A stretch of DNA of 64,000 bases, from NCBI RefSeq assembly GCF_017744655.1, contig NZ_JAGIAW010000001.1:992001-1056000 (forward strand), written 5' to 3'. Origin of the DNA: Devosia sp. Lineage in GTDB: Bacteria; Pseudomonadota; Alphaproteobacteria; Rhizobiales; Devosiaceae. Shown here in pieces: positions 10,529 to 22,878 of the stretch (its first letter is position 1; each line of letters begins with the position of its first letter). A program made the position numbers and the translations under genes. The notes under the pieces were generated by a model, which saw only the letters and a list, made by a program, of their open reading frames with translations, had not been told where the DNA came from and ran no database searches.

Positions 10529-12202
10529 TCAGACCCTGTGTACGAAGACGTTCACGTTGGGCTTGCGGCCCCAAAAACCATTCACTTCGTTGCGGATGGC
10601 CTTGAAGAGCGCGGAGCTGAACACGTCAGGATCCGTGCGGCGCTTGGGCGGCAGGCTCTTGATGGTGTTGGTGACAGTGTCTTCGACCAGTTCAACCAGC
10701 GACTCGTCTTCGGTTTCGGGGAGGCCTTCGATGACATAGTCAGGGCCGGAGACGACCTGGCCGTTGGAATTGACGGCGAGGCTGACGATGATCATGCCGC
10801 CGAAGGACAGGCGACGACGGCCCTTTACGCCCGATTCCTCGGGCGTGCAGAGCACGAGGCCGTCGAGATAGAGTTCGCCGGTACGGACTTCCGTCGGATA
10901 GGCCATGGGCTCGGGGAAGAGCCGGACCATGTCGCCATTGCGCGCTTCGCAGACATTGGGAATGCCTTCTTCGCGGCCAAGCTTGGCATGGGCGGCGAGA
11001 TGGGTCGCTTCGCCATGGACCGGCACGAGGACCTGCGGCTTGACCCAGGAATAGAGGCGGCGCAATTCGTCGCGGCGCGGGTGGCCAGTGACGTGAACGA
11101 GGGCGTCGTTCTGGGTGATGACTTCAATGCCCTTGTCGATCAGCAGGTTCTGGATGTCGATGACTTCGCGCTCATTGCCCGGAATGGCCCAGGACGAGAA
11201 GATCATGCGGTCGCCGGCATTGAGATCGATGACCGGGTGCTCGCCGCGGGCAATGCGGGCGATGGCGGCGCGGGCTTCGCCCTGGCTGCCGGTGCAGATC
11301 AGCACGCACTTGTCGCGCGCGATGGTCTTGTAGGCGTCCTGATCATGCAGGGTCGGCAGACCTTCGAGCATGCCGAGTTCCTTGGCGATGCCCATGATGC
11401 GGTGCAGCGAGCGGCCGGAGAGGACGACCTGGCGGCCGGCCTGATGGGCAGCGCGGACGATGGAGACGACACGGCCGACGTTTGACGCGAAGGTCGTAAC
11501 GGCAACGCGGTGCGGTGCTTCGGCGATGAGAGCGGCGAGCGTGGCGCCGATTTCGGCTTCGCTCGGGCTTTCACCGTCCTTGAGGGCATTGGTGGAATCG
11601 CAGACCAGCGCCAGTGGCAGGTCGGATTCGGTGCCGATGGCCTTGAAGCGTCCGACATCTGTCGGGGCGCTGACGACGGGGGTCGGATCGAGCTTCCAGT
11701 CGCCGGTGTGCAATACGCGGCCGACCGGGGTCGTGATGAGGATGCTGTTCGATTCAGGGATCGAGTGGGCGACGTTGATCGCTTCGAGCTTGAAGGGCCC
11801 AACTTCGAAGGGCTTGCCGGGGCGCATGATGCGGACATCAACGTTTTCGACGATGCCGTCCCCTGCCCGCTTGGCGGCCAGCATGGCGGCGGTGAAGGGC
11901 GTCGCATAAACCGGCTTGTCGAAGACGGGCCAAAGATCGAGCACGGCGCCGTAGTGGTCTTCGTGGCTATGAGTGAGGATCAGGGCGAGGACGTCATCGG
12001 CATTTTCCTCGAGAAATTCGGGGTTTGCCATGATGAGTTCGATGCCCGGCAGGTCCGGACCACCGAAGCTGACGCCACAATCGACGACGATCCACTTGCG
12101 GGATTTCTCGGGGCCAAAGCCATAGGCGCCCATATTCATGCCGATCTCGCCGACGCCCCCGAGAGGTACGAAGACGAGCTCATCCCGTTGGGTTTTAGCC
12201 AT
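10529..12202 (-). CDS. rnj: Ribonuclease J
   Basis: 557 aa; LTHSHEDHYGAV metallo-beta-lactamase motif, beta-CASP domain. Confidence 0.93.
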   Translation of the reverse strand: MAKTQRDELVFVPLGGVGEIGMNMGAYGFGPEKSRKWIVVDCGVSFGGPDLPGIELIMANPEFLEENADDVLALILTHSHEDHYGAVLDLWPVFDKPVYATPFTAAMLAAKRAGDGIVENVDVRIMRPGKPFEVGPFKLEAINVAHSIPESNSILITTPVGRVLHTGDWKLDPTPVVSAPTDVGRFKAIGTESDLPLALVCDSTNALKDGESPSEAEIGATLAALIAEAPHRVAVTTFASNVGRVVSIVRAAHQAGRQVVLSGRSLHRIMGIAKELGMLEGLPTLHDQDAYKTIARDKCVLICTGSQGEARAAIARIARGEHPVIDLNAGDRMIFSSWAIPGNEREVIDIQNLLIDKGIEVITQNDALVHVTGHPRRDELRRLYSWVKPQVLVPVHGEATHLAAHAKLGREEGIPNVCEARNGDMVRLFPEPMAYPTEVRTGELYLDGLVLCTPEESGVKGRRRLSFGGMIIVSLAVNSNGQVVSGPDYVIEGLPETEDESLVELVEDTVTNTIKSLPPKRRTDPDVFSSALFKAIRNEVNGFWGRKPNVNVFVHRV

Positions 12203-12274
12203 GGGTTCTCTTTTTCCTTTTTGCGCGCGGCGCCTGGCGATCTTTGGTCGCTGGTCGTCGCGCAGATGTTGTGG

Positions 12275-13105
12275 TCAGCTTCGGGCGCTGGCCGTTGCCC
12301 CAAAATGCACATCGCCCGCCGTGATCACGATCCGCGCGCCATCGTCGTCGCGCATGACCAGTCGACCGGAGGAGTCGATGGTTTCAAAAATTCCTCGCCT
12401 GATAACACCGTCCTGCGAGACGGCGACCGGGGCACCGATGCCCGCGGCCGAACCGCGCCACTGGTTCAAAACCTCAGTGATTCCAGTGCCTTCGTTCCAA
12501 AGGGAGAAGGCTTCGACCCAGGCTTCCGAGAGCGCCTCGAAGACATCTTCGGCGCTGCGCTCGTAGCCAAGATCATTGAGGCTGGTTGCGGGATAGGGCA
12601 AACCGGTGGGGGCTGCAATGACATTGACACCGATGCCGATGACGATTGCGTGGCGGCCATCTGCCGTCTTGCCCATTTCGAGGAGAATGCCGGCGACCTT
12701 GGCGCCATCGGCGAGGACGTCGTTGGGCCATTTTAGCGCGACGCGGCCGGAGCCGTTCATGGCGTCGGCGCCATCGATGCCGATGCGAACGGCGCCTTGC
12801 GGCAGGATGTTCGCGAATGCCTTCTGCATGGCTACCCCGGCGACAAAGCCGAGTGTTGCCAAGACGTTGGCGTCTGCATCGGGGACAATGAGGAGGCTGG
12901 CAGCGAGGTTGCCCGAGGGGCTTTCCCAAGCGCGACCACGGCGACCGCGGCCGGCGGTCTGCTTGAGTGCGGCGAACCAGATCCCGCCTGGATCGCCCGC
13001 GGCTGCGGCCGCGAGCGCTTCTGAATTGGTGGACCCTATTTCATCGAACCCGGCCAGCCGATAACCGGCAGACCGGGCCTTTGGGCCGAGTGAAAACTCG
13101 GCCAC
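12275..13105 (-). CDS. birA: Biotin--[acetyl-CoA-carboxylase] ligase
   Basis: TAGRGRRGRAWESPSGNL and KWPNDVL motifs; follows nuoN. Confidence 0.93.
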   Translation of the reverse strand: MAEFSLGPKARSAGYRLAGFDEIGSTNSEALAAAAAGDPGGIWFAALKQTAGRGRRGRAWESPSGNLAASLLIVPDADANVLATLGFVAGVAMQKAFANILPQGAVRIGIDGADAMNGSGRVALKWPNDVLADGAKVAGILLEMGKTADGRHAIVIGIGVNVIAAPTGLPYPATSLNDLGYERSAEDVFEALSEAWVEAFSLWNEGTGITEVLNQWRGSAAGIGAPVAVSQDGVIRRGIFETIDSSGRLVMRDDDGARIVITAGDVHFGATASARS

Positions 13106-14551
13106 CTAGAACAGGCTTCCCGCGGCAATGTGTGCCCAATTGGTCAGCACACTGCCAACGCTGAAGTAGTACGTAACGACCAAAAAGGCAGAGATCGCGA
13201 GAATGATGTTGAGCTCATTCGGAACCGCGATGAAGGTCGACTTGGGTTCATCGAAGTACATCGTCTTGACGACGCGCAGGTAGTAGTACGCGCTCACGGC
13301 CGAGGCCAGAACACCGATGACCGAGAGGACATAGAGGTTGGCTTCGATGGCGGCGAGGAAGACGTGCCACTTGGCGAAGAACCCGGCGAGCGGCGGCATG
13401 CCGATCAGCGAGAACATCAGGATGGCCATAATGGCGGCAACGAAGGGACGCGTCTGGGCGGCGCCAGCGAGGTCTTCGATGTTCTCGACGTAACCTTCTT
13501 CGGTGCGCAGCGACAGGATGCAGGCGAAGAGGCCGGCGGTCATGGTGACGTAGATCGCCATGTAGATCGCGACGCCTTCGACACCGACCTGGGTGCCCGA
13601 GGAGAGGCCGACGAGGGCGAAGCCGACGTGGCCGATCGAGGAGTAGGCGATCAGTCGCTTGATCGACTTCTGGCCGATAGCCGCGAAGGCGGCGAGGACC
13701 ATGGAGGCGATCGAGAGGAAGATCACGACCTGCTGCCAATCGTGGGAGATCGGCTGGAAGGTATCCATGACCAGACGGATCATCAGCGACATGGCGGCCA
13801 CCTTGGGAGCCATGGCGAAGAAGGCCGTAACCGGGGTCGGGGCGCCTTCGTAAACGTCCGGCGTCCACATGTGGAACGGCACGGCCGAAATCTTGAAGGC
13901 GACGCCAGCGAGCAGGAACACCATGCCGAAGACGAGGCCGATGGAGCGGCCTTCCATGGCGATGGCGCCGACGATCTCGGTGAGGTTGGTATGGCCGGTG
14001 AAGCCATAGACCAGCGAGGCGCCGTAAAGCAGCATGCCCGAGGAGAGCGCGCCGAGGACGAAGTACTTCAGGCCCGCTTCAGAGGCGCGCTTGTCGTCGC
14101 GCTTGATGGCGGCCATGACGTAGAGCGCCAGGGACTGCAGTTCGAGGCCGATATAGAGGCTCATGAGGTCGTTGGCCGACACCATGATCATCATGCCCAG
14201 CGTCGCGAGGACGGCCAGGATCGAATATTCGAACTTGTGAACCCCGTTTGCCTCGGAATTGGGCATGGCGAGGATCAGCGAGAGCGCGGCACCGCCGAGA
14301 ACCAGCAGCTTCATGTAGCGGCCGAAGGCATCGGCAATGAAGACGCCGTTGAACAGCACGCCATCGGCCGTGTTCGACAGGGCCAGGATGCCGGTGGCGG
14401 CGATCAGCAGCACGGCGAGCCAGGAGATGAGGGCCGACTTCTCCTTGTTGATGGCGACGCCCAGGATCACAAGGACCAGGGCGCCGACTGCCATCAGCAG
14501 TTCGGGATAAGCAGGCGCAACGCTCGCGAAATCAATAACGTCAGAGTTCAC
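13106..14551 (-). CDS. nuoN: NADH-quinone oxidoreductase subunit N
   Basis: Multi-TM antiporter-like subunit; operon position. Confidence 0.96.
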   Translation of the reverse strand: MNSDVIDFASVAPAYPELLMAVGALVLVILGVAINKEKSALISWLAVLLIAATGILALSNTADGVLFNGVFIADAFGRYMKLLVLGGAALSLILAMPNSEANGVHKFEYSILAVLATLGMMIMVSANDLMSLYIGLELQSLALYVMAAIKRDDKRASEAGLKYFVLGALSSGMLLYGASLVYGFTGHTNLTEIVGAIAMEGRSIGLVFGMVFLLAGVAFKISAVPFHMWTPDVYEGAPTPVTAFFAMAPKVAAMSLMIRLVMDTFQPISHDWQQVVIFLSIASMVLAAFAAIGQKSIKRLIAYSSIGHVGFALVGLSSGTQVGVEGVAIYMAIYVTMTAGLFACILSLRTEEGYVENIEDLAGAAQTRPFVAAIMAILMFSLIGMPPLAGFFAKWHVFLAAIEANLYVLSVIGVLASAVSAYYYLRVVKTMYFDEPKSTFIAVPNELNIILAISAFLVVTYYFSVGSVLTNWAHIAAGSLF

Positions 14552-14560
14552 GGTGCTCTC

Positions 14561-16144
14561 CTAGTGCGCAGCAGGCTCGGCCGCATGTTCTGCGGCCGGC
14601 GCGGCCTCGCCCGTGGGCGCGGCGTATTCGAGGGGTGCCCTTGCATCCGCAAGGGAAACGGCGGGGTCGAGGCCAATCGAGGTGGTGTAGTGCGACACCA
14701 GATTGTTGACCGAGGCGGCCGTCGTATCGAGAATCGGCGAAGGATAGAAGCCGAACACGATGATCATGACGATCAGCGGGTAGAGAATGATCTTTTCGCG
14801 CAAGCTCAGATCAAGAATGCTCTTGAGGCTTTCCTTGGTCAGCGCACCGAAGACGACGCGGCGATAGAGCCACAGGGCATAGCCCGCCGAGAAGATCACG
14901 CCGAACGCAGCGCCGAACGCAACCCAGGTATTGACCTGGAAGACGCCGAGCATGGTGAGAAATTCACCGACGAAGCCCGAAGTACCCGGAAGGCCGACAT
15001 TCGCCATGGTGAAGACCATGAAGGCGAAGGCATAGCGCGGCATGCGCTCGACAAGACCGCCATAGGCGGTGATATCGCGGGTGTGCATGCGGTCATAGAT
15101 GACGCCGACCGAAAGGAAGAGCGCGCCGGAGACCAGACCATGCGAGATCATCTGGAACATGGCGCCCTGGATACCGAGGGCATTGCCCGCGAAGATACCC
15201 ATGGTGACAAAGCCCATGTGCGCGACCGACGAGTAAGCGATGAGCTTCTTGATGTCGGTCTGAACGAGGGCGACGAGCGAAGTGATGATGATGGCGGCGA
15301 CCGAGAGCACGAACACGAAGTTCGAAAGCTGCGCCGAGGCATCGGGGAACATGGGCAGGCTGAAGCGCAGGAAGCCGTAGCCGCCAAGCTTTAGCAGGAT
15401 CGCCGCCAGAATGACGGAACCGGCAGTGGGGGCTTCCACGTGGGCTTCAGGCAGCCAGCGGTGGAACGGCCACATCGGCATCTTGACCGCCAGCGAGGCG
15501 AAGAAGGCCAGCCAGAGCCAGATCTGCATGCTTTCCGGGAACTGGTGGGTCAGCAGGCGCGAAATGTCGGTGGTGCCGGCGTTCCAATACATGGCCATGA
15601 TGGCCAGGAGCATCAGGACGGAGCCGATGAAGGTGTAGAAGAAGAACTTGTAGCTCGCCTGAATGCGGCGCTTGCCACCCCAGATACCGATGATGAGGAA
15701 CATCGGCAGCAGGGTGCCTTCGAAGAAGACATAGAACATGGCGAGGTCGAGCGTGGTGAACACGCCGATCATGAGGACTTCCAGGATGAGGAAGACCAGC
15801 ATGTATTCCTTGACGCGCTTGTCGATGGCTTCCCAGCTCGCGAGGATACAGAACGGCATCAGGAGAGCCGAGAGCACCACGAAAAGCACGGAAATGCCGT
15901 CGACGCCGACGCGATAGCCGATGCTGTCGCCCAGCCAGGGATAGTTCACGACGAACTGGAAGCCCGGATTGGACGGATCGAAAGCCGCCCAGATCCAGAG
16001 CGAGATGGCCAGGGTGACAAGGGTCGTCACCAGGGCCGTCCAGCGGATCGCGTTAAGCGCCGTCTTGGGCGTGACCAGAACCAGTGCCGCACCGAGGAGC
16101 GGCAGGAAGGTCACGATTGAGAGGATAGAGTTCTCGAAGGTCAT
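14561..16144 (-). CDS. nuoM: NADH-quinone oxidoreductase subunit M
   Basis: [31 protein letters not shown]. Confidence 0.97.
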   Translation of the reverse strand: MTFENSILSIVTFLPLLGAALVLVTPKTALNAIRWTALVTTLVTLAISLWIWAAFDPSNPGFQFVVNYPWLGDSIGYRVGVDGISVLFVVLSALLMPFCILASWEAIDKRVKEYMLVFLILEVLMIGVFTTLDLAMFYVFFEGTLLPMFLIIGIWGGKRRIQASYKFFFYTFIGSVLMLLAIMAMYWNAGTTDISRLLTHQFPESMQIWLWLAFFASLAVKMPMWPFHRWLPEAHVEAPTAGSVILAAILLKLGGYGFLRFSLPMFPDASAQLSNFVFVLSVAAIIITSLVALVQTDIKKLIAYSSVAHMGFVTMGIFAGNALGIQGAMFQMISHGLVSGALFLSVGVIYDRMHTRDITAYGGLVERMPRYAFAFMVFTMANVGLPGTSGFVGEFLTMLGVFQVNTWVAFGAAFGVIFSAGYALWLYRRVVFGALTKESLKSILDLSLREKIILYPLIVMIIVFGFYPSPILDTTAASVNNLVSHYTTSIGLDPAVSLADARAPLEYAAPTGEAAPAAEHAAEPAAH

Positions 16145-18222
16145 CAGATCAGTCCCCCGGCCGCGATGGCCCAGGTCAGCAGCGCCGCGATGCCGATCAG
16201 CATGGCGAAGGCATAGTGATAGAGATAGCCGGACTGGAGCTTTACGACCCAGGAGGTGACGTTCTGAACGCGACGGCCGAGGCCCTCGGCGATCTTGCCG
16301 TCGACCAGCCAGTCATCGAAACCATGCCAGATGGCGCGGCCGATCCAGAGCGCGGGGCGCACGAAGATCGTGTTGTACAGTTCGTCGAAGTACCACTTGT
16401 TGAGCAGGAACTGGTAGAGCCCCGGATTGGTGGCGGCCAGCTTGCCCGGGATATCCGGACGACGGATGTACATATACCAGGCGGCGACAAAGCCGATGAT
16501 CATGGACACCGTCGCGCTCCACTTCACCCAAGTCGGCACATGGTGCGCGGCCTCGATGATTTCGTGGTCGATGAAGATCGAACCGGCGAAGAAGTGCTCG
16601 ATGTGCTCAACGTCATGGAAGAACATGCCGTAGAAGACGACACCGGCAAGCACCGCACCGACAGCCAGCACATAAAGCGGCACCAGCATGACGTTGGGCG
16701 ATTCATGGGCGTTGTCGTAGGCCGAGCCGTGGTGGCCATGGCCGTGGTCGTCGTGTGCATTATCATTGTGAGCGTGCGCATGATTGTCATCATGTGCGTG
16801 GCCATGAGCGGCTTCGCGCGGCGTGCCGTGGAAGGTCAGGTGCACCAGGCGCCAGGAATAGAAGCTCGTGAAGAGAGCTGCGATCACCAGGAGCCAGAAG
16901 GCGAAGCTGCCGATATTGCCGCCGACCGCATAGGCCGATTCAATGATCGAGTCCTTGGAGAAGAAACCGGCGAAACCAAAGTTGGTGCCCGGGATGCCGA
17001 CGCCAGTGAGAGCGAGGGTACCGATCATCATCATCGCATAGGTGATGGGGATCTTCTTGCGCAGGCCACCCATGTTCCGCATGTCCTGCTCATGGTGCAT
17101 GGCATGGATGACCGAGCCGGCGCCGAGGAACAGCAGAGCCTTGAAGAAGGCGTGGGTGAAGAGGTGGAAGACACCGGCCGAATAGGCCCCTGCCCCGAGC
17201 GCGACAAACATGTAGCCGAGCTGCGAACAGGTCGAGTAGGCGATGACGCGCTTGATGTCGTTCTGAACTAGGCCGACGGTCGCCGCGAAGAAAGCGGTGA
17301 TGGCGCCGATGACGATCACGACATTGAGGGCGAAAGGCGACAGCTCGAACAGCGGCGACAGACGGGCGACCATGAAGACGCCGGCGGTGACCATGGTTGC
17401 GGCATGGATGAGCGCCGACACAGGGGTCGGGCCTTCCATGGCGTCCGGAAGCCAGGTGTGCAGCAGGAACTGCGCCGACTTACCCATGGCGCCCATGAAG
17501 AGCAGCAGGCAGATGACGGTCATTGCATCAAGGTTCCAGGAGAGGAACTGGATGACCGGCAGACCCGTGGTCGCGAATTCGTCGGCAGCGTGGAAGGCGC
17601 CGTCGAAGTCGATGTGACCGAGCACGAGGAAGGCACCGAAGATGCCGAGGGCGAAGCCGAAGTCGCCAACGCGGTTGACGATGAAGGCCTTCATGGCGGC
17701 GGCCGTTGCGGACGGCTTGGTATACCAGAAGCCGATCAGCAGGTAGGACGCCAGACCCACGCCTTCCCAGCCGAAGAACATCTGCAGGAAGTTGTCGGCC
17801 GTCACCAGCATCAGCATGGCGAAGGTGAAGAGCGAGAGATAGGCGAAGAAGCGCGACCGATGCGGATCGTCGCTCATGTAGCCGATCGAATAGAGGTGAA
17901 CGAGGGCCGAAACTGTGTTCACGACCACAAGCATGATGGCGGTGAGCGTATCGACACGCAGAGTCCAGCGCAGGTCCATGTCGCCGACCTGGATCCAGCG
18001 CATGACTTCGACCTTGAGGACGGCCGTATGACCATCGCCCACGGCACCGACAAGGCCATCGCCAAAGGCGACGGGGATGAACACGAACCAACTCAGCACT
18101 GCTGCGATCAGCAGCAGGCCGGTGGTGATGAACTCGCTCGGCCGATGGCCGATGGAGCGGCCCAGCAAGCCGGCAATAAGCGCCCCGACGAGGGGCAGGA
18201 AAACAATCGCCTGAATGATCAT
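16144..18222 (-). CDS. nuoL: NADH-quinone oxidoreductase subunit L with His/Asp/Asn-rich insertion
   Basis: [29 protein letters not shown]; insertion [27 protein letters not shown]. Confidence 0.97.
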   Translation of the reverse strand: MIIQAIVFLPLVGALIAGLLGRSIGHRPSEFITTGLLLIAAVLSWFVFIPVAFGDGLVGAVGDGHTAVLKVEVMRWIQVGDMDLRWTLRVDTLTAIMLVVVNTVSALVHLYSIGYMSDDPHRSRFFAYLSLFTFAMLMLVTADNFLQMFFGWEGVGLASYLLIGFWYTKPSATAAAMKAFIVNRVGDFGFALGIFGAFLVLGHIDFDGAFHAADEFATTGLPVIQFLSWNLDAMTVICLLLFMGAMGKSAQFLLHTWLPDAMEGPTPVSALIHAATMVTAGVFMVARLSPLFELSPFALNVVIVIGAITAFFAATVGLVQNDIKRVIAYSTCSQLGYMFVALGAGAYSAGVFHLFTHAFFKALLFLGAGSVIHAMHHEQDMRNMGGLRKKIPITYAMMMIGTLALTGVGIPGTNFGFAGFFSKDSIIESAYAVGGNIGSFAFWLLVIAALFTSFYSWRLVHLTFHGTPREAAHGHAHDDNHAHAHNDNAHDDHGHGHHGSAYDNAHESPNVMLVPLYVLAVGAVLAGVVFYGMFFHDVEHIEHFFAGSIFIDHEIIEAAHHVPTWVKWSATVSMIIGFVAAWYMYIRRPDIPGKLAATNPGLYQFLLNKWYFDELYNTIFVRPALWIGRAIWHGFDDWLVDGKIAEGLGRRVQNVTSWVVKLQSGYLYHYAFAMLIGIAALLTWAIAAGGLI

Positions 18223-18232
18223 AGCGGTGCTC

Positions 18233-18547
18233 TTAGCCCTTCATCAGATTGGCGTCTTCAACCGCGATGGAACCACGGTTGCGATAGAAAATGACCAGAA
18301 TGGCCAGACCGATGGCGGCTTCGGCAGCGGCCACGGTGAGGATCATCAGCGCGAAGACCTGACCCTGCAAATCCTGCAGATGGGCGCTGAAGGCCACGAA
18401 GTTCAGATTGACCGCAAGCAGGATCAATTCCACCGACATCAGGATGACGATGACGTTCTTGCGGTTGAGAAAGATGCCGAACACGCCAAGCGTGAACAGG
18501 ATGGCTGCAACGGTCAGGTAGTGACCGAGCCCGATTTCCAAGCCCAT
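18233..18547 (-). CDS. nuoK: NADH-quinone oxidoreductase subunit K
   Basis: [32 protein letters not shown]. Confidence 0.97.
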   Translation of the reverse strand: MGLEIGLGHYLTVAAILFTLGVFGIFLNRKNVIVILMSVELILLAVNLNFVAFSAHLQDLQGQVFALMILTVAAAEAAIGLAILVIFYRNRGSIAVEDANLMKG

Positions 18548-18556
18548 GATAAACCC

Positions 18557-19165
18557 CTATAGCCCCTGACCGCTCTTGACCTTGACCACCTTCAGCGTCT
18601 CGCTCGCCTGGCGAGCAACCTGCTTGATCGGATTCTGGCGCTTTGCCGACGCGCGGTGACGCAGCGTGAGCACGATGGCGCCAATCATGGCGACCAGCAG
18701 AATGGCGCCTGCACCCTGGAACAGGAAGAAGTAGCGCGTGTAGAGCACGAGACCGAGCTGACGCGTATTGTCCATGGCCGCATCGATCGGCAGACCCGAC
18801 CCGCTCGCCACTTCCGGCGAGATGAAGAAGCTGCCGGCAACGAGCAGCAGCTCGAGCAGCAGGACCACCCCCACCAGAATGCCGATGGGCGCGTATTGCA
18901 GCATGCCCTGGCGCATTTCAGCGAAGTCGATGTCGAGCATCATGACGACGAAGAGGAAGAGCACGGCGACCGCGCCCACATAGACGACGATCAGGATCAG
19001 CGCGAGGAACTCGGCGCCGGCCAGCATGAAGAGACCAGCGCCATTGACGAAAGTCAGGATAAGAAACAGCACCGCATGCACGGGGTTGCGCGCCGAAATG
19101 ACCATAAAGGCCGAGACGACAGCAACCGCCGAGAAGAGGTAGAAAAAGAATAGTGGAAGGGTCAT
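18557..19165 (-). CDS. nuoJ: NADH-quinone oxidoreductase subunit J
   Basis: NPVHAVLFLILTFVNGAGLFMLAGAEFLALILIVVYVGAVAVLFLFVVMMLD. Confidence 0.97.
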   Translation of the reverse strand: MTLPLFFFYLFSAVAVVSAFMVISARNPVHAVLFLILTFVNGAGLFMLAGAEFLALILIVVYVGAVAVLFLFVVMMLDIDFAEMRQGMLQYAPIGILVGVVLLLELLLVAGSFFISPEVASGSGLPIDAAMDNTRQLGLVLYTRYFFLFQGAGAILLVAMIGAIVLTLRHRASAKRQNPIKQVARQASETLKVVKVKSGQGL

Positions 19166-19176
19166 CCTCTTCCCTC

Positions 19177-19665
19177 TCAGCGGTAAGGCGCGTCGGCTGC
19201 AAGGTTGGAGGCGATTTCACGCTCCCAACGATCGCCGTTTGCAAGGAGCTTCTCCTTCGAGAAGTAGAGCTCTTCGCGCGTTTCAGTTGCGAATTCGAAG
19301 TTCGGGCCTTCGACGATGGCGTCCACCGGGCAGGCTTCCTGGCAGAAGCCGCAATAGATGCACTTCACCATGTCGATGTCGTAGCGCACCGTACGGCGGG
19401 TGCCGTCGTTCTGGCGCGGGCCGGCTTCGATGGTGATGGCCTGAGCCGGGCAGATGGCCTCGCACAGCTTGCAGGCGATGCAACGCTCTTCGCCATTGGG
19501 ATAACGGCGCAGGGCATGCTCACCGCGGAAGCGGGGCGACACCGGACCCTTTTCGAAGGGGTAGTTGATGGTCGGCTTCGGCGCGAAGAAGTAGCGCATG
19601 GCCAGGAAGAAGGCCGATACGAACTCCTTGAGCAGGAGCGTGTTGACGACTTGTGCAGCGCGCAT
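19177..19665 (-). CDS. nuoI: NADH-quinone oxidoreductase subunit I (start at MRAAQVVNT)
   Basis: Two 4Fe-4S motifs [14 protein letters not shown] and [20 protein letters not shown] overlap with nuoH. Confidence 0.96.
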   Translation of the reverse strand: MRAAQVVNTLLLKEFVSAFFLAMRYFFAPKPTINYPFEKGPVSPRFRGEHALRRYPNGEERCIACKLCEAICPAQAITIEAGPRQNDGTRRTVRYDIDMVKCIYCGFCQEACPVDAIVEGPNFEFATETREELYFSKEKLLANGDRWEREIASNLAADAPYR

Positions 19666-20762
19666 CAGACGATTCCTCCGTGCCAACCCCAGCCCGTGAG
19701 CTTGAGGACGAAGGCAACAATCACGACCATCACGAGCGAGAGCGGCAGGAACAGCTTCCAACCGATCCGCATGAGCTGGTCATAGCGGTAACGGGGCACG
19801 ATGGACTTGGCCATCGCGAACATGAAGAACACCAGGCTCAGCTTGATGAAGAACCAGATGACACCCGGAATCCAGGTGAACGGCGGCAGATCGATCGGCG
19901 CAGCCCAGCCACCCATGAAGAGGATGGTGGTCATGGCGCACATCAGGAGGATCGAGATGTATTCGCCAAGCATGAAGAGCATGTAGGGCGAAGCCGAATA
20001 TTCGGTCATGAAGCCGGCGACGAGTTCGGATTCACCTTCAGCCAAATCGAATGGCGGACGGTTGGTTTCGGCCAGGGCCGAAATGTAGAAAATCACGAAC
20101 ATCGGGAAGAGCGGGATCCAGAACCAGTTCAGGAACGAGAGCCACGGCACGCCGAGCATGTGGGCAAGGCCCATTTCCTTCTGCGCGACGACGATGTCAT
20201 TGAGGTTCAGCGAACCGACGCAGAGCAGCACGGTGATGATGACGAGGCCGATCGAGACTTCGTAGGACACCATCTGAGCGGCAGCGCGGAGCGAGCCGAA
20301 GAAGGGGTACTTCGAGTTCGAGGCCCAGCCGCCGATGATCACGCCATAGACGCCAAGCGAGGAAATGCCGAGGAGGTACAGGATGCCAATGTTGATATTG
20401 GCCATGGCCCAGCCATTGTCGACCGGCACGACGGCCCAGCCGGCGAGAGCCAGCGTGGCAGTGAGCAACGGCGCGAGCAGGAACAAGGCCTTATCGGCGC
20501 CGGCCGGAATGATCGGCTCCTTGAAGACGAACTTGAGCAAGTCAGCGAAGGACTGCAGAAGGCCGAAGGGACCGACGACGTTGGGACCGCGGCGCATCTG
20601 GACGGCAGCCCAGATCTTGCGGTCGGCGAGAAGAATAAAGGCCGTGAAGACAAGCAGGGCAACCAGCAAGGCCAGGGCCTTGTAGATGAAACCGATCTGC
20701 ACGCCCCAACCGAGGAAGGGGATGCCGAGCAGATAGTCGAGGGCCGAGAGAACGAAATCCAT
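19665..20762 (-). CDS. nuoH: NADH-quinone oxidoreductase subunit H
   Basis: [22 protein letters not shown]. Confidence 0.97.
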   Translation of the reverse strand: MDFVLSALDYLLGIPFLGWGVQIGFIYKALALLVALLVFTAFILLADRKIWAAVQMRRGPNVVGPFGLLQSFADLLKFVFKEPIIPAGADKALFLLAPLLTATLALAGWAVVPVDNGWAMANINIGILYLLGISSLGVYGVIIGGWASNSKYPFFGSLRAAAQMVSYEVSIGLVIITVLLCVGSLNLNDIVVAQKEMGLAHMLGVPWLSFLNWFWIPLFPMFVIFYISALAETNRPPFDLAEGESELVAGFMTEYSASPYMLFMLGEYISILLMCAMTTILFMGGWAAPIDLPPFTWIPGVIWFFIKLSLVFFMFAMAKSIVPRYRYDQLMRIGWKLFLPLSLVMVVIVAFVLKLTGWGWHGGIV

Positions 20763-20771
20763 TGTGGTCCC

Positions 20772-22874
20772 CTACTCCGCAGCCTGCCGGAGACCGGCAG
20801 CGAGCGCAGCGCATTCACCCATGACGGTGGAAGCACGTGCAATCGGGTTGCTGAGATAGAAATCAGCGACGGCCGAACCGAACGGCGCCGACTTGGTCTT
20901 GATCGCGGCCTTGGCGAGTTTTGCAACATCGGCAACCTTGCCGGCTGCAATCTCGTCGACCTGGGCCAGATGCGGGAATTCGGCATAGAGGGCCGAACGC
21001 AGCTGAGCCAGCGAGTTGTACGGGAGCGGCTTGCCGATGGCGCCGGAGAGGGCACGGAAAATGGCCCAATCTTCCTTGGCGTCGCCCGGCGGGAACACGG
21101 AGCGGGCGGTCTGCTGGACGCGGCCCTCAGTGTTCACATAGGTGCCCGACTTCTCGGTGTAGGTCGCACCAGGCAGGATGACGTCGGCGCGGTGTGCGCC
21201 ATTGTCGCCGTGCGAACCGACATAGACGACGAAGGCCTTGCCCATGGCGGACATGTCGTATTCGTCGGCGCCGAGGAGGAACAGAACGTCGAGTTCGCCC
21301 TTGCCGGCCAGAGCGATCTGGTCAGCGGAGCAGACGCCACCGTCATGCGGCACGAAGCCGATGTCGATGCCACCAACGCGGCTGGCCGCATTGTGGAGGA
21401 GCGCGAAGCCGTTCCAGCCTTCGGCGACATTGGCACCGGTGGCGAGCTTGGAGGCAATCGCGATAACATCGCGGCCGACCTGCTTGCCGAGATTGGCATG
21501 CGAGACGGCGGCTTCGCCGACGATGATGATCGGGCGCTGGGCCTTGGCGAGGACTTCGCCGAAGGAGCCCTTGCCGGCAGCAACGTCAACGAGGGTTTCA
21601 AAGCCTTCGCCGAGATAGTCATAGGCGTAGGTGAGGTCGGCACGCTCGCCGATCACGCCCACGGGAATGTTCTTGGCGCGCCAGGTCTTGCGGATGCGCG
21701 CATTGATGAGCGACGCTTCCTTGCGCGGGTTGGCGCCGATGATGAGGATCGCGTCAGCTTCTTCAATACCGGCAATGGTCGGATTGAAGATATAGGCCGA
21801 GCGCGGCATCGAGGGATCGATACCCGACATGGCAGGACGGACGTCTGTCATGCCCGAGCCGATCGAAGCGAGGAGGCCCTTGAGGGCGTACATTTCTTCG
21901 ACGGCGGCGAGATCGCCAGCGATGGCGCCGACCTTGTTGCCGGCCTTCTTCACGCGAGCAGCAACAGCCGAAAGGGCTTCTTCCCAGGTGGTGGCCTGGA
22001 GCTTGCCGTTCTTGCGAACATAGGGGCGATCGAGGCGCTGGTTCTTGAGGCCATCCCAGATGAAGCGGGTCTTGTCGGAGATCCACTCTTCATTGATGGC
22101 TTCATTGACGCGCGGCATGATGCGCATGACTTCGCGGCCACGGCTGTCGACGCGGATGGCCGAACCGACGGCATCCATCACGTCGATGGATTCGGTCTTG
22201 GTCAGCTCCCAGGGACGGGCGTTGAAGGCGTAGGGCTTGGAAGTCAGAGCGCCAACCGGGCAAAGGTCGATGACATTGCCCTGGAGTTCGCTCGACAGCG
22301 CCTTTTCGAGATAGGTGGTGATCTCGGCGTCTTCGCCGCGACCAAGCAGACCCATTTCGGCAATGCCGGCAACTTCGGTGGTGAAGCGGACGCAACGCGT
22401 GCAGTGAATGCAGCGGTTCATCGAGGTCTTGACCAGCGGCCCGATGTACTTGTCTTCGACAGCGCGCTTGTTTTCGTTGAAGCGCGACTTATCTACACCG
22501 TAGGCCATGGCCTGGTCCTGAAGGTCGCACTCGCCGCCCTGATCGCAGATCGGGCAGTCCAGCGGGTGATTGACCAGCAGGAATTCCATCACGCCTTCGC
22601 GGGCCTTTTTGACCATGGGCGTGTTGGTGAACATTTCAGGCGGTTCGCCATTGGGGCCAGGACGCAGGTCCTTGACGGCCATGGCGCAGGAAGCCTGCGG
22701 CTTCGGCGGGCCACCCTTTACCTCGACGAGGCACATGCGGCAGTTGCCCGCGACCGAAAGACGGTCGTGGTAGCAGAAGCGCGGAATTTCCGCGCCGGCT
22801 GCTTCGGCTGCCTGCATGAGAGTGTAGTAGTCAGGGACTTCGACGAGCGTGCCGTCGACTTTGATAGAAGCCAT
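20772..22874 (-). CDS. nuoG: NADH-quinone oxidoreductase subunit G (start at MASIKVDG)
   Basis: 2Fe-2S/4Fe-4S N-terminus CYHDRLSVAGNCRMCLVE; ORF-track start at 22961 over-extended. Confidence 0.96.
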   Translation of the reverse strand: MASIKVDGTLVEVPDYYTLMQAAEAAGAEIPRFCYHDRLSVAGNCRMCLVEVKGGPPKPQASCAMAVKDLRPGPNGEPPEMFTNTPMVKKAREGVMEFLLVNHPLDCPICDQGGECDLQDQAMAYGVDKSRFNENKRAVEDKYIGPLVKTSMNRCIHCTRCVRFTTEVAGIAEMGLLGRGEDAEITTYLEKALSSELQGNVIDLCPVGALTSKPYAFNARPWELTKTESIDVMDAVGSAIRVDSRGREVMRIMPRVNEAINEEWISDKTRFIWDGLKNQRLDRPYVRKNGKLQATTWEEALSAVAARVKKAGNKVGAIAGDLAAVEEMYALKGLLASIGSGMTDVRPAMSGIDPSMPRSAYIFNPTIAGIEEADAILIIGANPRKEASLINARIRKTWRAKNIPVGVIGERADLTYAYDYLGEGFETLVDVAAGKGSFGEVLAKAQRPIIIVGEAAVSHANLGKQVGRDVIAIASKLATGANVAEGWNGFALLHNAASRVGGIDIGFVPHDGGVCSADQIALAGKGELDVLFLLGADEYDMSAMGKAFVVYVGSHGDNGAHRADVILPGATYTEKSGTYVNTEGRVQQTARSVFPPGDAKEDWAIFRALSGAIGKPLPYNSLAQLRSALYAEFPHLAQVDEIAAGKVADVAKLAKAAIKTKSAPFGSAVADFYLSNPIARASTVMGECAALAAGLRQAAE

Positions 22875-22878
22875 AGCC

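Noticed and set aside
13130-15394. 754-aa + strand Asp/Glu/His-rich ORF antisense to nuoN/nuoM
   Set aside because: Composition mirrors hydrophobic NuoN/NuoM codons read on the other strand
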